Part shown: positions 6,994 through 14,238 of the stretch, piece by piece
Position numbering within the stretch: position 1 is the first letter of the stretch
Layout of the letters: every line of letters starts with the position of its first letter
From: Chitinophagales bacterium
GTDB lineage: Bacteria; Bacteroidota; Bacteroidia; Chitinophagales; Chitinophagaceae
DNA: 15,589 nucleotides
Direction: 5' to 3'
Assembly: GCA_015654495.1 (NCBI GenBank)
Contig: JAATGW010000133.1
Location: forward strand, 1 to 15,589
Translations under genes and position numbers: made by a program
The notes under the pieces: generated by a model
What the model was told of the DNA's origin: nothing
The model's input: the letters and a program-made list of their open reading frames with translations, nothing else
Databases searched by the model: none

Positions 6994-7416
6994 TCATTTC
7001 ATAGTATTTTCTTTCTGGAAATTAAGAACCCATGTTTTCCCAAATTTATCTGTCACAGATCCATACCTCCCGCCCCAGGGCATATCGCTCAGAGTTTCAA
7101 CAATTTTTCCTCCTTTCGAAAGAGAACCGAATAATTTTTCTATTTCACTGTCACTATCACAGTTCAGGCAAAGCTGGATGGTATTCCCTTCATTTGGTTT
7201 CTCTCTGTTCAGGTCAGACCCCATAATAGTTATTCCTTCTGCCATAAGATATGAATGCAGGATCTGATCTTTCATATCGGGCGGCATCTGAGCTGCCATC
7301 TCGGGCATTTCTGCAACAGTCTGCAACATCAGGTCGCCACCAAAGCACTCTTTGTAATAGGTCATTGCTTCGCGACAATTCCCTTCGAAGTTGAGATAAG
7401 GATTCAATTTTGCCAT
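6994..7416 (-). CDS. VOC-family protein, PhnB/3-demethylubiquinone methyltransferase-like
   Basis: The 140-residue protein is a complete PhnB-type VOC (glyoxalase/bleomycin-resistance fold) domain. It starts MAKLNPYLNFEGNCREAMTY and ends with PWGGRYGSVTDKFGKTWVLN, the two signature segments of the subfamily. Proteins of this type are often named PhnB or 3-demethylubiquinone methyltransferase, but the fold is not that of a methyltransferase and a function is not established. It is a distant relative of the VOC half of the fusion at 1389-2336, sharing YLNF.GN, the AGGKI-like turn and the W-G-YGS-TDK-G-W pattern. TAACTTTG at 7445-7438 on the minus strand may be the -7 element. Confidence 0.9.
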   Translation of the reverse strand: MAKLNPYLNFEGNCREAMTYYKECFGGDLMLQTVAEMPEMAAQMPPDMKDQILHSYLMAEGITIMGSDLNREKPNEGNTIQLCLNCDSDSEIEKLFGSLSKGGKIVETLSDMPWGGRYGSVTDKFGKTWVLNFQKENTMK

Positions 7417-7437
7417 GATAAATAAATTTTATGAATT

Positions 7438-7445
7438 CAAAGTTA
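7438..7445 (-). promoter_or_regulatory. Possible -7 promoter element of the VOC gene
   Basis: TAACTTTG on the minus strand fits the Bacteroidota -7 consensus TAnnTTTG, and would place the start of transcription about 15 bases before the ATG at 7416. No TTTG or TTG is found at the expected -33 distance, so this is half a promoter and could be chance. Confidence 0.35.
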
Positions 7446-7518
7446 TTCTCATTCATCAATCCGGGGGCTGTGTTATCACGTCATAGTAAGGGGTGATTGC
7501 GGCATTTTAAATCAGCAA

Positions 7519-8460
7519 CTAAATATTGATCACTATTTTACCTACTGTTCTGCCGGATTCGATCTGCAAATGTGCATCCTGCATCTGTTCAAAAGAAAAT
7601 CGTTTACTGATATGCGCCTTGATCAGCTTCTTTTCCAGAAAGCCTGCTATCTGTTCCTGGTTCAGACCGTTTGAATGAACCATCATCGTCATTCCGGTGA
7701 AACCTGCAGCGGCAGCTTTTTCCTGCACCAGTTCATTGCGGCCGGAGGGTATGCAAAGTATCAGTCCACCCGGCTTCATTACCTTTAAGGACAAATCAAT
7801 ATTTTCACCGCCGATACTATCGAATACCTTATCAACGTCCTTTACAACTTCTGCTAAGTTTTCAGTCCGGTAGTCCACGAATTCATCGGCGCCGATACCT
7901 AACACAAATTCCCGGTTTGAACCCGAAGCAGTACCAATCACCCATGCACCCATCTGTTTCGCCAACTGTACAGCAAAATGCCCTACCCCACCCGCAGCTG
8001 CATGTATGAGTAATTTATCATCCTGCTTAATATTCAATTTGTCGCGGAGACCTTCCAAAGCTGTTAATGCTGCAAGCGTGGATACCGCCGCTTCTTCAAA
8101 ACTGACGGAAGGCGGTTTTTTCGCCAGGTGATTTTCAGGAGCAGCAACAAACTGCGCGTAAGCCTTACCGTGGCCGGGAAAATTGACCATACCAAATACC
8201 TCATCTCCTTTCGAAAACTTTGTAACAGCTGAACCGGTTTCTACTACAACTACCGAAATGTCCCAACCAAGTATTATTGGATTAAATTCTTTCAGTCTGG
8301 CTGTAAGCCCCCTTCCCGATCTTGTTTTGATATCGACCGGATTTATACTGATTGACTTTGTTTCCACCAACACTTCATTTGGAGCAATTTCAGGTAGAGG
8401 AATTTCTTCTATTTGTAAATTCTCAACTCCACCAAAATCTTTTAATACGATTGCTTTCAT
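7519..8460 (-). CDS. NADP-dependent oxidoreductase, quinone reductase-like MDR family
   Basis: The 313-residue product is a medium-chain dehydrogenase/reductase of the zinc-free quinone oxidoreductase branch, which uses NADPH to reduce quinones or reactive enones. The N-terminal GroES-like domain is at about residues 1-120, with SISINPVDIKTRSG and the GWDISVVVVETG segment. The nucleotide-binding domain begins with AAAGGVGHFAVQLAKQMGA at 154-172, the characteristic AAxGGVG loop. The catalytic-zinc ligands of alcohol dehydrogenases are absent, which fits this branch. Length is typical. It lies 102 bases upstream of the VOC gene and 117 bases downstream of the DUF6157 gene, so it probably has its own promoter. 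The natural substrate is unknown. Confidence 0.92.
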   Translation of the reverse strand: MKAIVLKDFGGVENLQIEEIPLPEIAPNEVLVETKSISINPVDIKTRSGRGLTARLKEFNPIILGWDISVVVVETGSAVTKFSKGDEVFGMVNFPGHGKAYAQFVAAPENHLAKKPPSVSFEEAAVSTLAALTALEGLRDKLNIKQDDKLLIHAAAGGVGHFAVQLAKQMGAWVIGTASGSNREFVLGIGADEFVDYRTENLAEVVKDVDKVFDSIGGENIDLSLKVMKPGGLILCIPSGRNELVQEKAAAAGFTGMTMMVHSNGLNQEQIAGFLEKKLIKAHISKRFSFEQMQDAHLQIESGRTVGKIVINI

Positions 8461-8533
8461 TCTGTTTGTATTTCAAATTATAAATCACAATTCCAAAACT
8501 TCATTACTTTATCTTGCCTGCTGAACCTTTTAA

Positions 8534-8545
8534 GGAAGTACTTCC
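8534..8545. promoter_or_regulatory. 12-bp perfect palindrome upstream of the oxidoreductase gene
   Basis: GGAAGTACTTCC lies in the 117-base spacer, 74 bases before the oxidoreductase ATG and 33 bases after the DUF6157 stop. It is followed by seven A residues on the plus strand, giving a T run before it on the minus strand. It could be an operator. A perfect 12-mer palindrome is expected a few times by chance in a window of this size, so the call is weak. Confidence 0.25.
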
Positions 8546-8577
8546 AAAAAAATAATAGAGATCAGAATAGATCCTGA

Positions 8578-8991
8578 CTATTTTGATGACTTCATCGCTT
8601 TAATCACCGTAAGATTTCTATCAGCCGCCAGCTTTTTATAGGCCGCTGTTTCCGAACCATATAACGCTGTCTTGCCATCTTTACCGCTATGAACACCCCA
8701 TCCGTAACGTTTAGTAAGTGGCGAGGCCCTTAAACAGGGCTGCCCCCTGGAAAAAAACTCCTCCCTTGCCTTTTTCAATTCTGATTTAGTGAGTTCATTC
8801 TTTTCAGCAAAAACCTGAAAAAGGATATCATCCGAAGTGTATTTATAGGGATTACGACTAATCATCTCAAACTGAATATTGACAGCAGTCCGCTTATTTC
8901 CCTTTAGTGGCGGCACTTCACCCGATTCAACCGGACTGTCTGCCGCGATTTCGATAAATGTGTTGGTATAATTTGTTGTGTGTACTTTCAT
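8578..8991 (-). CDS. DUF6157-family protein
   Basis: The 137-residue product begins MKVHTTNYTNTFIEIAADSP, the characteristic N-terminus of DUF6157, and continues with the conserved core KYTSDDILFQVF, FFSRGQPCLRASPLTKRYGW and GVHSGKDGKTALYG. The family is small, cytoplasmic, common in Bacteroidota and Actinomycetota, and has no known function. Length fits the family. It is the most upstream gene of the minus-strand series and lies divergent to the DoxX-like gene, with 174 bases between their starts. AGGGGA about 13 bases before the ATG may serve in ribosome binding. The assignment rests on remembered family sequence. Confidence 0.82.
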   Translation of the reverse strand: MKVHTTNYTNTFIEIAADSPVESGEVPPLKGNKRTAVNIQFEMISRNPYKYTSDDILFQVFAEKNELTKSELKKAREEFFSRGQPCLRASPLTKRYGWGVHSGKDGKTALYGSETAAYKKLAADRNLTVIKAMKSSK

Positions 8992-9165
8992 TCTTCTAAA
9001 AGATTCCCCTTAGGCTCCTACTCTCATTCTACGTGAAATTAGGAAAATAAAAGGTCTTCATTCCTGAACAAACAATTGAGTCGTTTACGCTGCAACAGAT
9101 CAAATTAGTTTTCTCCTCCTGTTCTTATTTATATCAATACCTTGTAATCAACACTGAAATCACGG

Positions 9166-9591
9166 ATGCAAAATCAAACATTTATAAAGAAATTTTTTCG
9201 GATTCTTTTAGGCTTGATGCTAATTTATGCAGGAGCAAGTCATCTGTTATGGAACAGAACTGAATTCCTTGCGCAGGTGCCCGATTGGTTGCCTTTGGGT
9301 AAAGACCTGACCGTTATTATCTCCGGATTTGCTGAATTAATCCTTGGATTCGCCCTAGTTTTTTTCAAGAAGATCCGGACTAAAGTTGGTTGGGCTGTCG
9401 CCTTTTTCTTTATAGCCGTTTTTCCAGGTAATATTCATCAGTTTGTAAATCACGTTGACGGATTTAGATTGAATACTGATACTACGCGCGGGCTCCGACT
9501 ACTATTTCAACCCTTATTTGTTGTATGGGCTTTGTGGTCAACAGGAGCCTGGTCTGAATGGCGAAACAAAAGGAAGTTTAAGAAAAATTAA
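9166..9591 (+). CDS. DoxX-like membrane protein
   Basis: The 141-residue inner-membrane protein has four hydrophobic helices at about residues 8-29, 45-67, 72-92 and 105-128. The sequence FRILLGLMLIYAGASHLLW with PDWLPLGKD and SGFAELILGFAL is typical of DoxX/DoxD-like and MauE-type four-helix proteins. The motif GNIHQFVNHVDGF after helix 3 is also seen in close relatives. Members have been linked to oxidative stress and to thiosulfate:quinone oxidoreductase, but most, as here, have no demonstrated role. The gene is divergent from the DUF6157 gene and 106 bases upstream of the aminopeptidase gene on the same strand. No clear TAnnTTTG promoter is visible. Confidence 0.85.
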   Translation: MQNQTFIKKFFRILLGLMLIYAGASHLLWNRTEFLAQVPDWLPLGKDLTVIISGFAELILGFALVFFKKIRTKVGWAVAFFFIAVFPGNIHQFVNHVDGFRLNTDTTRGLRLLFQPLFVVWALWSTGAWSEWRNKRKFKKN

Positions 9592-9697
9592 GTTTGATAA
9601 CCAGCACTCATAATTCAAGCTGTTTTAACCGGCATCAGTTCTTAAATTGCTGAGTCCATCCGGATTTTTCATATCTTATTGCCCTGAAAAAAAAATT

Positions 9698-11038
9698 ATG
9701 AAAAAATCCTGCTCGATTTTACTGATCTTATCTTTCATTCTTTGCTCCGGGCAATCTTTTTCGCAGGATATGTGGAAATATTTTACTGCAGCCGATTTTG
9801 CAGCAAGGCGCGCGAAGTTGCTTGAGCAAATTGGTGGCGGCATTGCTGTTTTGCAGGGGGCAGAATTGCGGGAAGATTTTGTGTCATTCCGTCAGGATAA
9901 TAATTTTTATTACCTGAGCGGAGTGGAAATTCCAAATGCAGCTATGCTTCTGGATGGGAAGTCAAAAAAATCCTATTTGTTTGTTCCCGACAATATTTCA
10001 AATGATATCAAAGAAGAAGCACTGATTAAGGCCGGAAACGAAGCAGCAAAACAATATAAGTTTGATGCAGTAATCAGTAAGACAAGACTATCGGATTTTC
10101 TAAGTTATTATACGGAGACCATCAACGATGTTTGGGTTATCACTACTCCTGAAGAAACTGCAGAAATGAGCCGTGACCGATGTATGATGACCAGGTTATC
10201 AAGATTGAATGACCCATGGGACGGACGCATTTCTAAAGAAGCGAATTTTATCAGCAAACTAAAAGAACGATTCCCTTCTGTTAATATTAAAAACCTGAGT
10301 CCTTTACTTGACCAAATGAGGTGGGTAAAAGATGCGAAGGAAATTGCTGTTTTGAGGGAATGCGGGAAGATTGGCTGCCTCGGTTTCGATGAAGCAATGC
10401 GCGTTACAAAGCCCGGAGTTTTTGAATACCAGGTTGTGGCAGCCTGCGATTTTATCTATAGTAACAGTAACACAACGCCTGCATATTTTCCTATTGCCGC
10501 TTCAGGCGTACGTGGTCTCAGCTGGCACTATAACGCCAATAATCACCCGCTGGAAGCGGGATCAGTAATATTGCTGGACTATGCTCCTGAATTAAATTAC
10601 TATACAACCGATATTACCAGAACATGGCCGGTATCAGGACAATTCACAGATGATCAACTTAAAATGTACAACTGTGTCAAACAGGCGCGTGATGAGATCA
10701 TTGCCGCAATGAAACCAGGTGTAACACTTAGCGACCTTGAAAAAATCGGAAAAGCAGTTTACACGCGAAATGGATATGAAAAATACTGGCTTAATTATGT
10801 TGGCCATTTTGTTGGTATGGCGGTACATGATGTTGGTCCATATGACCAGCCATTTGTTGCAGGAGTTGTATTTAATGTGGAGCCGATAATTGAAGACAAG
10901 GAAAAGAAAATTCACATCCGCCTTGAAGATACTATCGTTATTACAGCCACGGGTGCAGAAAACCTTACCCCGCAAAGTCCGGTAGACCCGGCAGCTATTT
11001 ATAAACTTATAAAGGAGAAGGGCATAGGGGAAAAATGA
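9698..11038 (+). CDS. Exported Xaa-Pro aminopeptidase (aminopeptidase P, M24 family)
   Basis: The 446-residue enzyme removes N-terminal residues that precede proline. An open frame extends upstream to 9647, but ATG at 9698 is chosen because it starts a signal peptide, MKKSCSILLILSFILCSGQS, with likely cleavage near residue 22. The AMP_N domain covers about residues 28-165 (GGGIAVLQGAELREDFVSFR, NNFYYLSGVE). The M24 pita-bread domain follows from 210. All five metal ligands are visible: Asp294 and Asp305 (LLDYAPELNYYTTDITRTWP), His370 (GHFVGM), Glu395 (NVEP) and Glu410 (RLED). His377 in VHDVG is also present. Classical PepP is cytoplasmic, so this protein is probably periplasmic, as in many Bacteroidota paralogues. 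It appears intact. Confidence 0.93.
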   Translation: MKKSCSILLILSFILCSGQSFSQDMWKYFTAADFAARRAKLLEQIGGGIAVLQGAELREDFVSFRQDNNFYYLSGVEIPNAAMLLDGKSKKSYLFVPDNISNDIKEEALIKAGNEAAKQYKFDAVISKTRLSDFLSYYTETINDVWVITTPEETAEMSRDRCMMTRLSRLNDPWDGRISKEANFISKLKERFPSVNIKNLSPLLDQMRWVKDAKEIAVLRECGKIGCLGFDEAMRVTKPGVFEYQVVAACDFIYSNSNTTPAYFPIAASGVRGLSWHYNANNHPLEAGSVILLDYAPELNYYTTDITRTWPVSGQFTDDQLKMYNCVKQARDEIIAAMKPGVTLSDLEKIGKAVYTRNGYEKYWLNYVGHFVGMAVHDVGPYDQPFVAGVVFNVEPIIEDKEKKIHIRLEDTIVITATGAENLTPQSPVDPAAIYKLIKEKGIGEK

Positions 11039-11321
11039 ACTCCGTATTTGAATTTAAAGTGCGACTCTAGGGGACGCACAACCGAATTTATTTTTCCCTG
11101 GGGAATTTCATGCCAGAGGTTTTAGTTGGGGTCGGCTGATTTCCCGATTTTTTTAGCCGGTTTTCAGTTGGGGAATATAGGCAGCAAAAGTGTAGAGATT
11201 GCACAGTCGGGAAGATAAAAATCCTGCAACGATGAATTATCAGTGCAAAAAGAATGTAATAAAGGTCATGCAGGTTTGATCCGTCTGAGGCTGTTCTGCT
11301 GCCCACAGTCCGCCCTGCGGG
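11039..11321. other. Intergenic region between aminopeptidase gene and IS
   Basis: No convincing gene is present on either strand. A weak hairpin, GTGCG (11059-11063) with CGCAC (11075-11079), lies 20 bases after the aminopeptidase stop and is followed by ATTTATTTTT. It may help terminate that transcript but is poor. The GC-rich dyad GCCC-TGC-GGGC (11312-11322) abuts the left IS end. Confidence 0.5.
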
Positions 11322-11342
11322 CCCATAGCCGTCAGGTTAAGC
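11322..11342 (+). repeat. Left terminal inverted repeat of the IS
   Basis: The 21 bases begin CCCATAGCCGTCAGGTTAAG and are identical to the complement of 12890-12910. The next base differs, then four T residues match again. Confidence 0.95.
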
Positions 11343-11374
11343 TTTTTGAGCGTTCACTTTTGTAAAATAAAAAC

Positions 11375-11407
11375 GCCAAGCCCCTTGAGGCTTGGCTCAA
11401 TTTTTTT
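11375..11407. terminator. Hairpin with T runs on both strands, just inside the left IS end
   Basis: GCCAAGCC (11375-11382) pairs perfectly with GGCTTGGC (11389-11396) around a six-base loop. On the plus strand it is followed by TCAA and seven T residues. On the minus strand it is followed directly by GTTTTTATTTT. It is therefore a bidirectional rho-independent terminator candidate. It would end the transposase transcript and also stop reading from the aminopeptidase side. Confidence 0.8.
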
Positions 11408-11433
11408 ACTCATATTTGGGTGTTGTTTTTTAA

Positions 11434-11479
11434 GAGCCGAGCAGAAACTTTTATCGAGGACTGTTCGGCTTATTTTTTT
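11434..11479 (+). terminator. Second hairpin with T run, plus strand, between terminator 1 and the transposase gene
   Basis: AGCCGAGCAG (11435-11444) pairs with CTGTTCGGCT (11461-11470) with one G-T pair and a 16-base loop, extended by an outer G-T pair. TATTTTTTT follows on the plus strand. In that direction it would stop transcription entering the transposase gene from outside as antisense RNA. The minus strand lacks a T run after the stem. Confidence 0.6.
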
Positions 11480-11502
11480 CAATTGCTCTGCAGTAAAGAT
11501 AA

Positions 11503-12780
11503 TCATTGCTGTGCTTTTTTATTGATTTCAGTGTGTAATATTTCAAAAAAAGCAAGATGATTTTTTCGCTTTTCCAGCTTCAGATTTTTATAACTCAGAC
11601 GCTCAATTAATTTAAAATAATACCTTAGTTTTCTTTGGTCGGAGAATAATGCATCTCTTAATAAATCACTGCACTGCATAAGCGTCTTATAACATTTATA
11701 AACACTCAATAGTATTCGCGTTTTCCTCCAATGATAGGAGATCAGTGCCAGACTAATTTCCCAGTGCACCAGTATATATAACAACCTGGCATAAAGACTG
11801 GTTTCAAACCGATGCAGTTTAACTTTCTTAACAGCGTGTATCCGGCACAGCCCCTTCCAGCATTTAAATCGCAATTCTATCTGCCATCGCAATCTGTATA
11901 CTGTGCGGATATGCTCTGGCTTTAGCCAGTCTCCCGGAACATTTGTGAGAAATAAACCAAGTGAAGCATATGCACGATAAGTCTTCCTCAGATTTTTGCC
12001 TTTTTTTCTTGCATTTTCTTTAGCACGACGCATTCTGCGTTCCACTTCTTCTTCCGGCATCATTTCCATCAGCAGCCGTAAAGGAAATTTATTATTGGCA
12101 TCCAGGTACACATCCAATTCCTGATACCCTATGCCAGCCTTCTTCATAGCCTGGATTTCCTTCTCAAGATCTATCGCTATAAATTTGTCATTGATTAATC
12201 TGAAGACCTTCAGGCCAGGTACCATCCTGATGATATAAAAAGCCTTTCGCTGACTGTCGATATCCCGCAATACTTTGGAAGAAAAATAGCCCATATCCCG
12301 GATGATCAGCGAACCTTCTTCAATATCTGATATCGTATCCTGCGCATCTGTGGAATCCTGGCGTTTAGCATCAGTGGCTTTTATCGTGCTGACTTCACCA
12401 CTTTTCAGGTCAAACTCAAACTGGATGTGCATGCCGGCTGAGGATGCCGCACCGCCGCTTCCGGGATAAGCATCCCGGAGTGATGAAGGCAGCTGGAATC
12501 GCGTAGAGTCTTTTATTTTAACGCTGCTGAACCGCTCAAGACAAACAGTAGCCAGATGGGCCGCTACCTGGGTTTTTAACTGCTCAGCAAGCAGTGATTT
12601 TATAAATGCTACACTCCCGGCATTAAATCGTTCATCCAGACTTTGCTTCCTGATCAAGGTACCCTGCCTGAGCTCGATAGACAGACTCTGATCATTAAGA
12701 CTGGCATTTTTATTATCATGAACATTAAACATCAGACTATCCAGAAAATGAGCAGGTTGTAATTTGCGGTTACGCCTCAT
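11503..12780 (-). CDS. IS4-family DDE transposase
   Basis: The 425-residue product catalyses cut-and-paste transposition of the surrounding element. The catalytic triad is intact: Asp91 in KIKDSTRF, Asp162 in IIRDMGYF and Glu302. The IS4 signature Y-x2-R-x3-E-x6-K is exact: Tyr295, Arg298, Glu302 and Lys309 in YRLRWQIELRFKCWKG. The long beta-strand-rich insertion between the second Asp and Glu (about 165-290) is normal for the family. The N-terminal DNA-binding part and the basic C-terminus are both present. ATG at 12780 lies 110 bases inside the right inverted repeat, and AAGGAAAG shortly before it is a possible ribosome binding site. No frameshift or internal stop is seen. It reads towards the two hairpins at the left end. 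Confidence 0.95.
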   Translation of the reverse strand: MRRNRKLQPAHFLDSLMFNVHDNKNASLNDQSLSIELRQGTLIRKQSLDERFNAGSVAFIKSLLAEQLKTQVAAHLATVCLERFSSVKIKDSTRFQLPSSLRDAYPGSGGAASSAGMHIQFEFDLKSGEVSTIKATDAKRQDSTDAQDTISDIEEGSLIIRDMGYFSSKVLRDIDSQRKAFYIIRMVPGLKVFRLINDKFIAIDLEKEIQAMKKAGIGYQELDVYLDANNKFPLRLLMEMMPEEEVERRMRRAKENARKKGKNLRKTYRAYASLGLFLTNVPGDWLKPEHIRTVYRLRWQIELRFKCWKGLCRIHAVKKVKLHRFETSLYARLLYILVHWEISLALISYHWRKTRILLSVYKCYKTLMQCSDLLRDALFSDQRKLRYYFKLIERLSYKNLKLEKRKNHLAFFEILHTEINKKAQQ

Positions 12781-12889
12781 GAAACCGCTTTCCTTCGCAA
12801 CTGCATTAATATGATTTTCTGAATAAAAGGAGCTAAACCGCCTGGTTAGAACTTCCGAAAAGAATTTCTTACTCCTAAATCATTAAAAG

Positions 12890-12910
12890 GCTTAACCTGA
12901 CGGCTATGGG
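12890..12910 (-). repeat. Right terminal inverted repeat of the IS
   Basis: The complement of this segment is identical to the left repeat at 11322-11342 over all 21 bases. Beyond it lies AGGGAG, then the GC-rich dyad GCCC-GATA-GGGC at 12918-12929. Confidence 0.95.
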
Positions 12911-13245
12911 AGGGAGGGCCCGATAGGGCGTCGCCGTGAAGCCCGGTTTGAATTTTTGCTGATTATTTTTCCAGGTTGATGTTGACCTCATTTGCACAAT
13001 CAACCTTCAGATGCAGAGGTTTAAACTGTTGGCGTTAATATTTCATGCACTTATAAGAAAATACATGCCCGTGTTGCAATCCAATAGCAATGTCAACAAT
13101 CAGTTTGACAGCAGCCTCTGGTTATTGATTTTTCAGTAATTGACTACAAGTATTCAGGGCCACGATCAGAATTGAAAATATTCTGATTTAATCGCCACTG
13201 AATATGCCATCCGTCAACGCAGATCAGGTGTTGATTGATATGGCT
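12911..13245. other. Gene-free region between IS and response regulator gene
   Basis: No open frame with protein-like content was found on either strand. The right flank of the IS holds the GC-rich dyad at 12918-12929. An AT-rich perfect stem, ATCAGAAT (13165-13172) with ATTCTGAT (13180-13187), lies about 60 bases past the regulator stop. It lacks a T run on the minus strand, so it is not a clear terminator. Confidence 0.5.
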
Positions 13246-13992
13246 TTATACCCCCAATCGGTGCAATAAACCCTCCATTTGTGAAACGGGAATATTGATC
13301 TCGTCACCGTTTTCCATGACTATAAAACTCTCATGCTTTTTCTCAACACGTCGGATATGCGCTATGTTTATTAGCAGGGAAGGAAAAATGAATTCGAATA
13401 ATTCGCCTGGCAACAATGTCGCAATTTCCGGTGAAGGTTTATAGAAAATGATTGTTTTATTGTTAATAAGAACCATATCGGTGTAAGGGTCATTTTCTTT
13501 GCAGTAAAGTATCTCATCCATCGGAACAAAATTAAATCCGCCCAGGCTCGGGATTGCTATCTTTTGCAGAACCGGTTTCTCTCTCAGATTTTTGAGCAAT
13601 ATTTCCACATTCTGATTATGTATCCCTTTCTCATAAGTGTGCCTGAAATCTGCAACCAATCTCGCCAGTTGATCGCGGTCAACAGGTTTCACCAGGTAAT
13701 CCACGGCAGCGATCTTCAATGATTTAATTATTTCAGGTTCATTTGCAGTAATGAGGATAATCTTAAAAATTATTTCCCGGCTGATAATTTCAAGCATTTC
13801 AAAACCATTCATCCATGGCATCTGAACATCAAGAAAAATCAGATCGGGATTATTTCTTTTAATTGCAAGTATCCCTTCTTTCGCGGTGAGGCAACTGTCA
13901 GTTATCTGCACATCAGGGCAAAACAATCCAAGATCGTTTTGCAAACCTTTTATGCAATATGGTTCATCATCTATGATAATTACTTTTATCAT
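13246..13992 (-). CDS. LytTR-family response regulator (LytR/AlgR type), orphan
   Basis: The 248-residue protein is a phosphorylation-controlled DNA-binding regulator. The receiver domain covers residues 1-120, with acidic residues Asp8-Asp9, phospho-acceptor Asp55 in LIFLDVQMP, Thr82 and Lys102 in VKPVD, so it should be phosphorylatable. The LytTR DNA-binding domain follows at about 143-246. In it the usual basic H-K/R-S ahead of the LVN strand is replaced by FIFPSLLINIAHI, an uncommon variation. A longer frame starts with TTG at 14001, but ATG at 13992 puts the receiver in the usual position. No histidine kinase gene is adjacent, although such regulators in Bacteroidota commonly lie next to one. 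A 16-base palindrome overlaps its upstream region. Confidence 0.92.
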   Translation of the reverse strand: MIKVIIIDDEPYCIKGLQNDLGLFCPDVQITDSCLTAKEGILAIKRNNPDLIFLDVQMPWMNGFEMLEIISREIIFKIILITANEPEIIKSLKIAAVDYLVKPVDRDQLARLVADFRHTYEKGIHNQNVEILLKNLREKPVLQKIAIPSLGGFNFVPMDEILYCKENDPYTDMVLINNKTIIFYKPSPEIATLLPGELFEFIFPSLLINIAHIRRVEKKHESFIVMENGDEINIPVSQMEGLLHRLGV

Positions 13993-13996
13993 ACTG

Positions 13997-14012
13997 TACA
14001 AAATATTTTGTA
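13997..14012. promoter_or_regulatory. Perfect 16-bp palindrome upstream of the response regulator gene
   Basis: TACAAAATATTTTGTA is a perfect palindrome ending four bases before the ATG at 13992. In this position it could be an operator for autoregulation or a site for another dimeric regulator. LytTR proteins more often bind direct repeats, so the regulator of this site is not predicted. It is AT-rich, which raises the chance of coincidence. Confidence 0.45.
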
Positions 14013-14040
14013 AAATCCCTGCGTGTGCAGCCGGGGATTT
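14013..14040 (-). terminator. Terminator-like hairpin following a gene remnant
   Basis: AAATCCC (14013-14019) pairs with GGGATTT (14034-14040), with an inner TGC/GCA pairing around GTGT. On the minus strand the stem is followed by a short T run (GGGATTTT). It starts ten bases after the stop of the remnant frame at 14050, the expected place for a terminator. It could alternatively be a leader hairpin of the response regulator transcript. Confidence 0.4.
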
Positions 14041-14049
14041 ATTGGTCGG

Positions 14050-14238
14050 TTAATAAAATTTCAATCCTAACCTGCAGGAGTTTGTCCGGGTCAAAGCTAT
14101 AGTGAACCCATTTTTTAATATTTGAGAATCAACAGTTGGCCCGTTTGGATACATAGTTGGACGTCCGGGGTATAGATCTGGATTCTGAAAATTGATATTC
14201 GCAGGAACTGCAGGGCACGCAGTTGTACTAAATCCAAG
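14050..14238 (-). pseudogene. Remnant of a gene 3' end, possibly an outer-membrane TonB-dependent (SusC-like) receptor
   Basis: A minus-strand frame is open from 14238 to a TAA at 14050-14052 and has no start codon near its beginning; the upstream in-frame codon is TAG. It encodes about 62 residues with unusually protein-like content: CPAVPANINFQNPDLYPG, then RPTMYPNGPTVDSQILKNGF, ending RTNSCRLGLKFY. The closing pattern (NGF, RT, then LGLKF plus a terminal aromatic) resembles the last beta-strand of TonB-dependent receptors in Bacteroidota. It is followed by a terminator-like hairpin. An in-frame stop and a possible frameshift to the frame above suggest decay. Chance occurrence is possible. 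Confidence 0.35.

Larger units (their letters stand above)
11322..12910 (-). mobile_element. IS4-family insertion sequence, complete (1589 bp)
   Basis: The element is bounded by 21-bp perfect terminal inverted repeats and carries one intact transposase gene on the minus strand, with the YREK signature of the IS4 family. Length fits an IS4 element (about 1.3-1.7 kb). Both ends are intact, so it should be mobile if the transposase is expressed. No direct duplication of 9-12 bases is seen directly outside the ends: the left flank reads CCTGCGGG and the right AGGGAGGG. Both flanks carry a GC-rich dyad instead. It lies between two genes and does not visibly interrupt a recognised reading frame. 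Confidence 0.93.

Noticed and set aside
8183..8524. 113-codon plus-strand frame opposite the oxidoreductase 5' end
   Set aside because: The minus strand encodes the conserved GroES-like domain; the plus frame is low in complexity and serine/threonine-rich as shadows often are.
10634..10975. 113-codon minus-strand frame within the aminopeptidase gene
   Set aside because: The plus strand carries all metal ligands of the M24 domain in this segment.
11088..11306. 72-codon minus-strand frame left of the IS
   Set aside because: It has no family resemblance, a cysteine/histidine-rich composition typical of random frames, and no start context.
11373..11480. Closely spaced hairpins considered as a CRISPR-like or attachment-site array
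   Set aside because: The two stems differ in sequence, there are no regular spacers, and both are explained as terminators inside the IS.
13165..13187. 8-bp AT-rich perfect stem considered as terminator of the response regulator gene
   Set aside because: No T run follows on the minus strand, and AT-rich stems of this size are common by chance.
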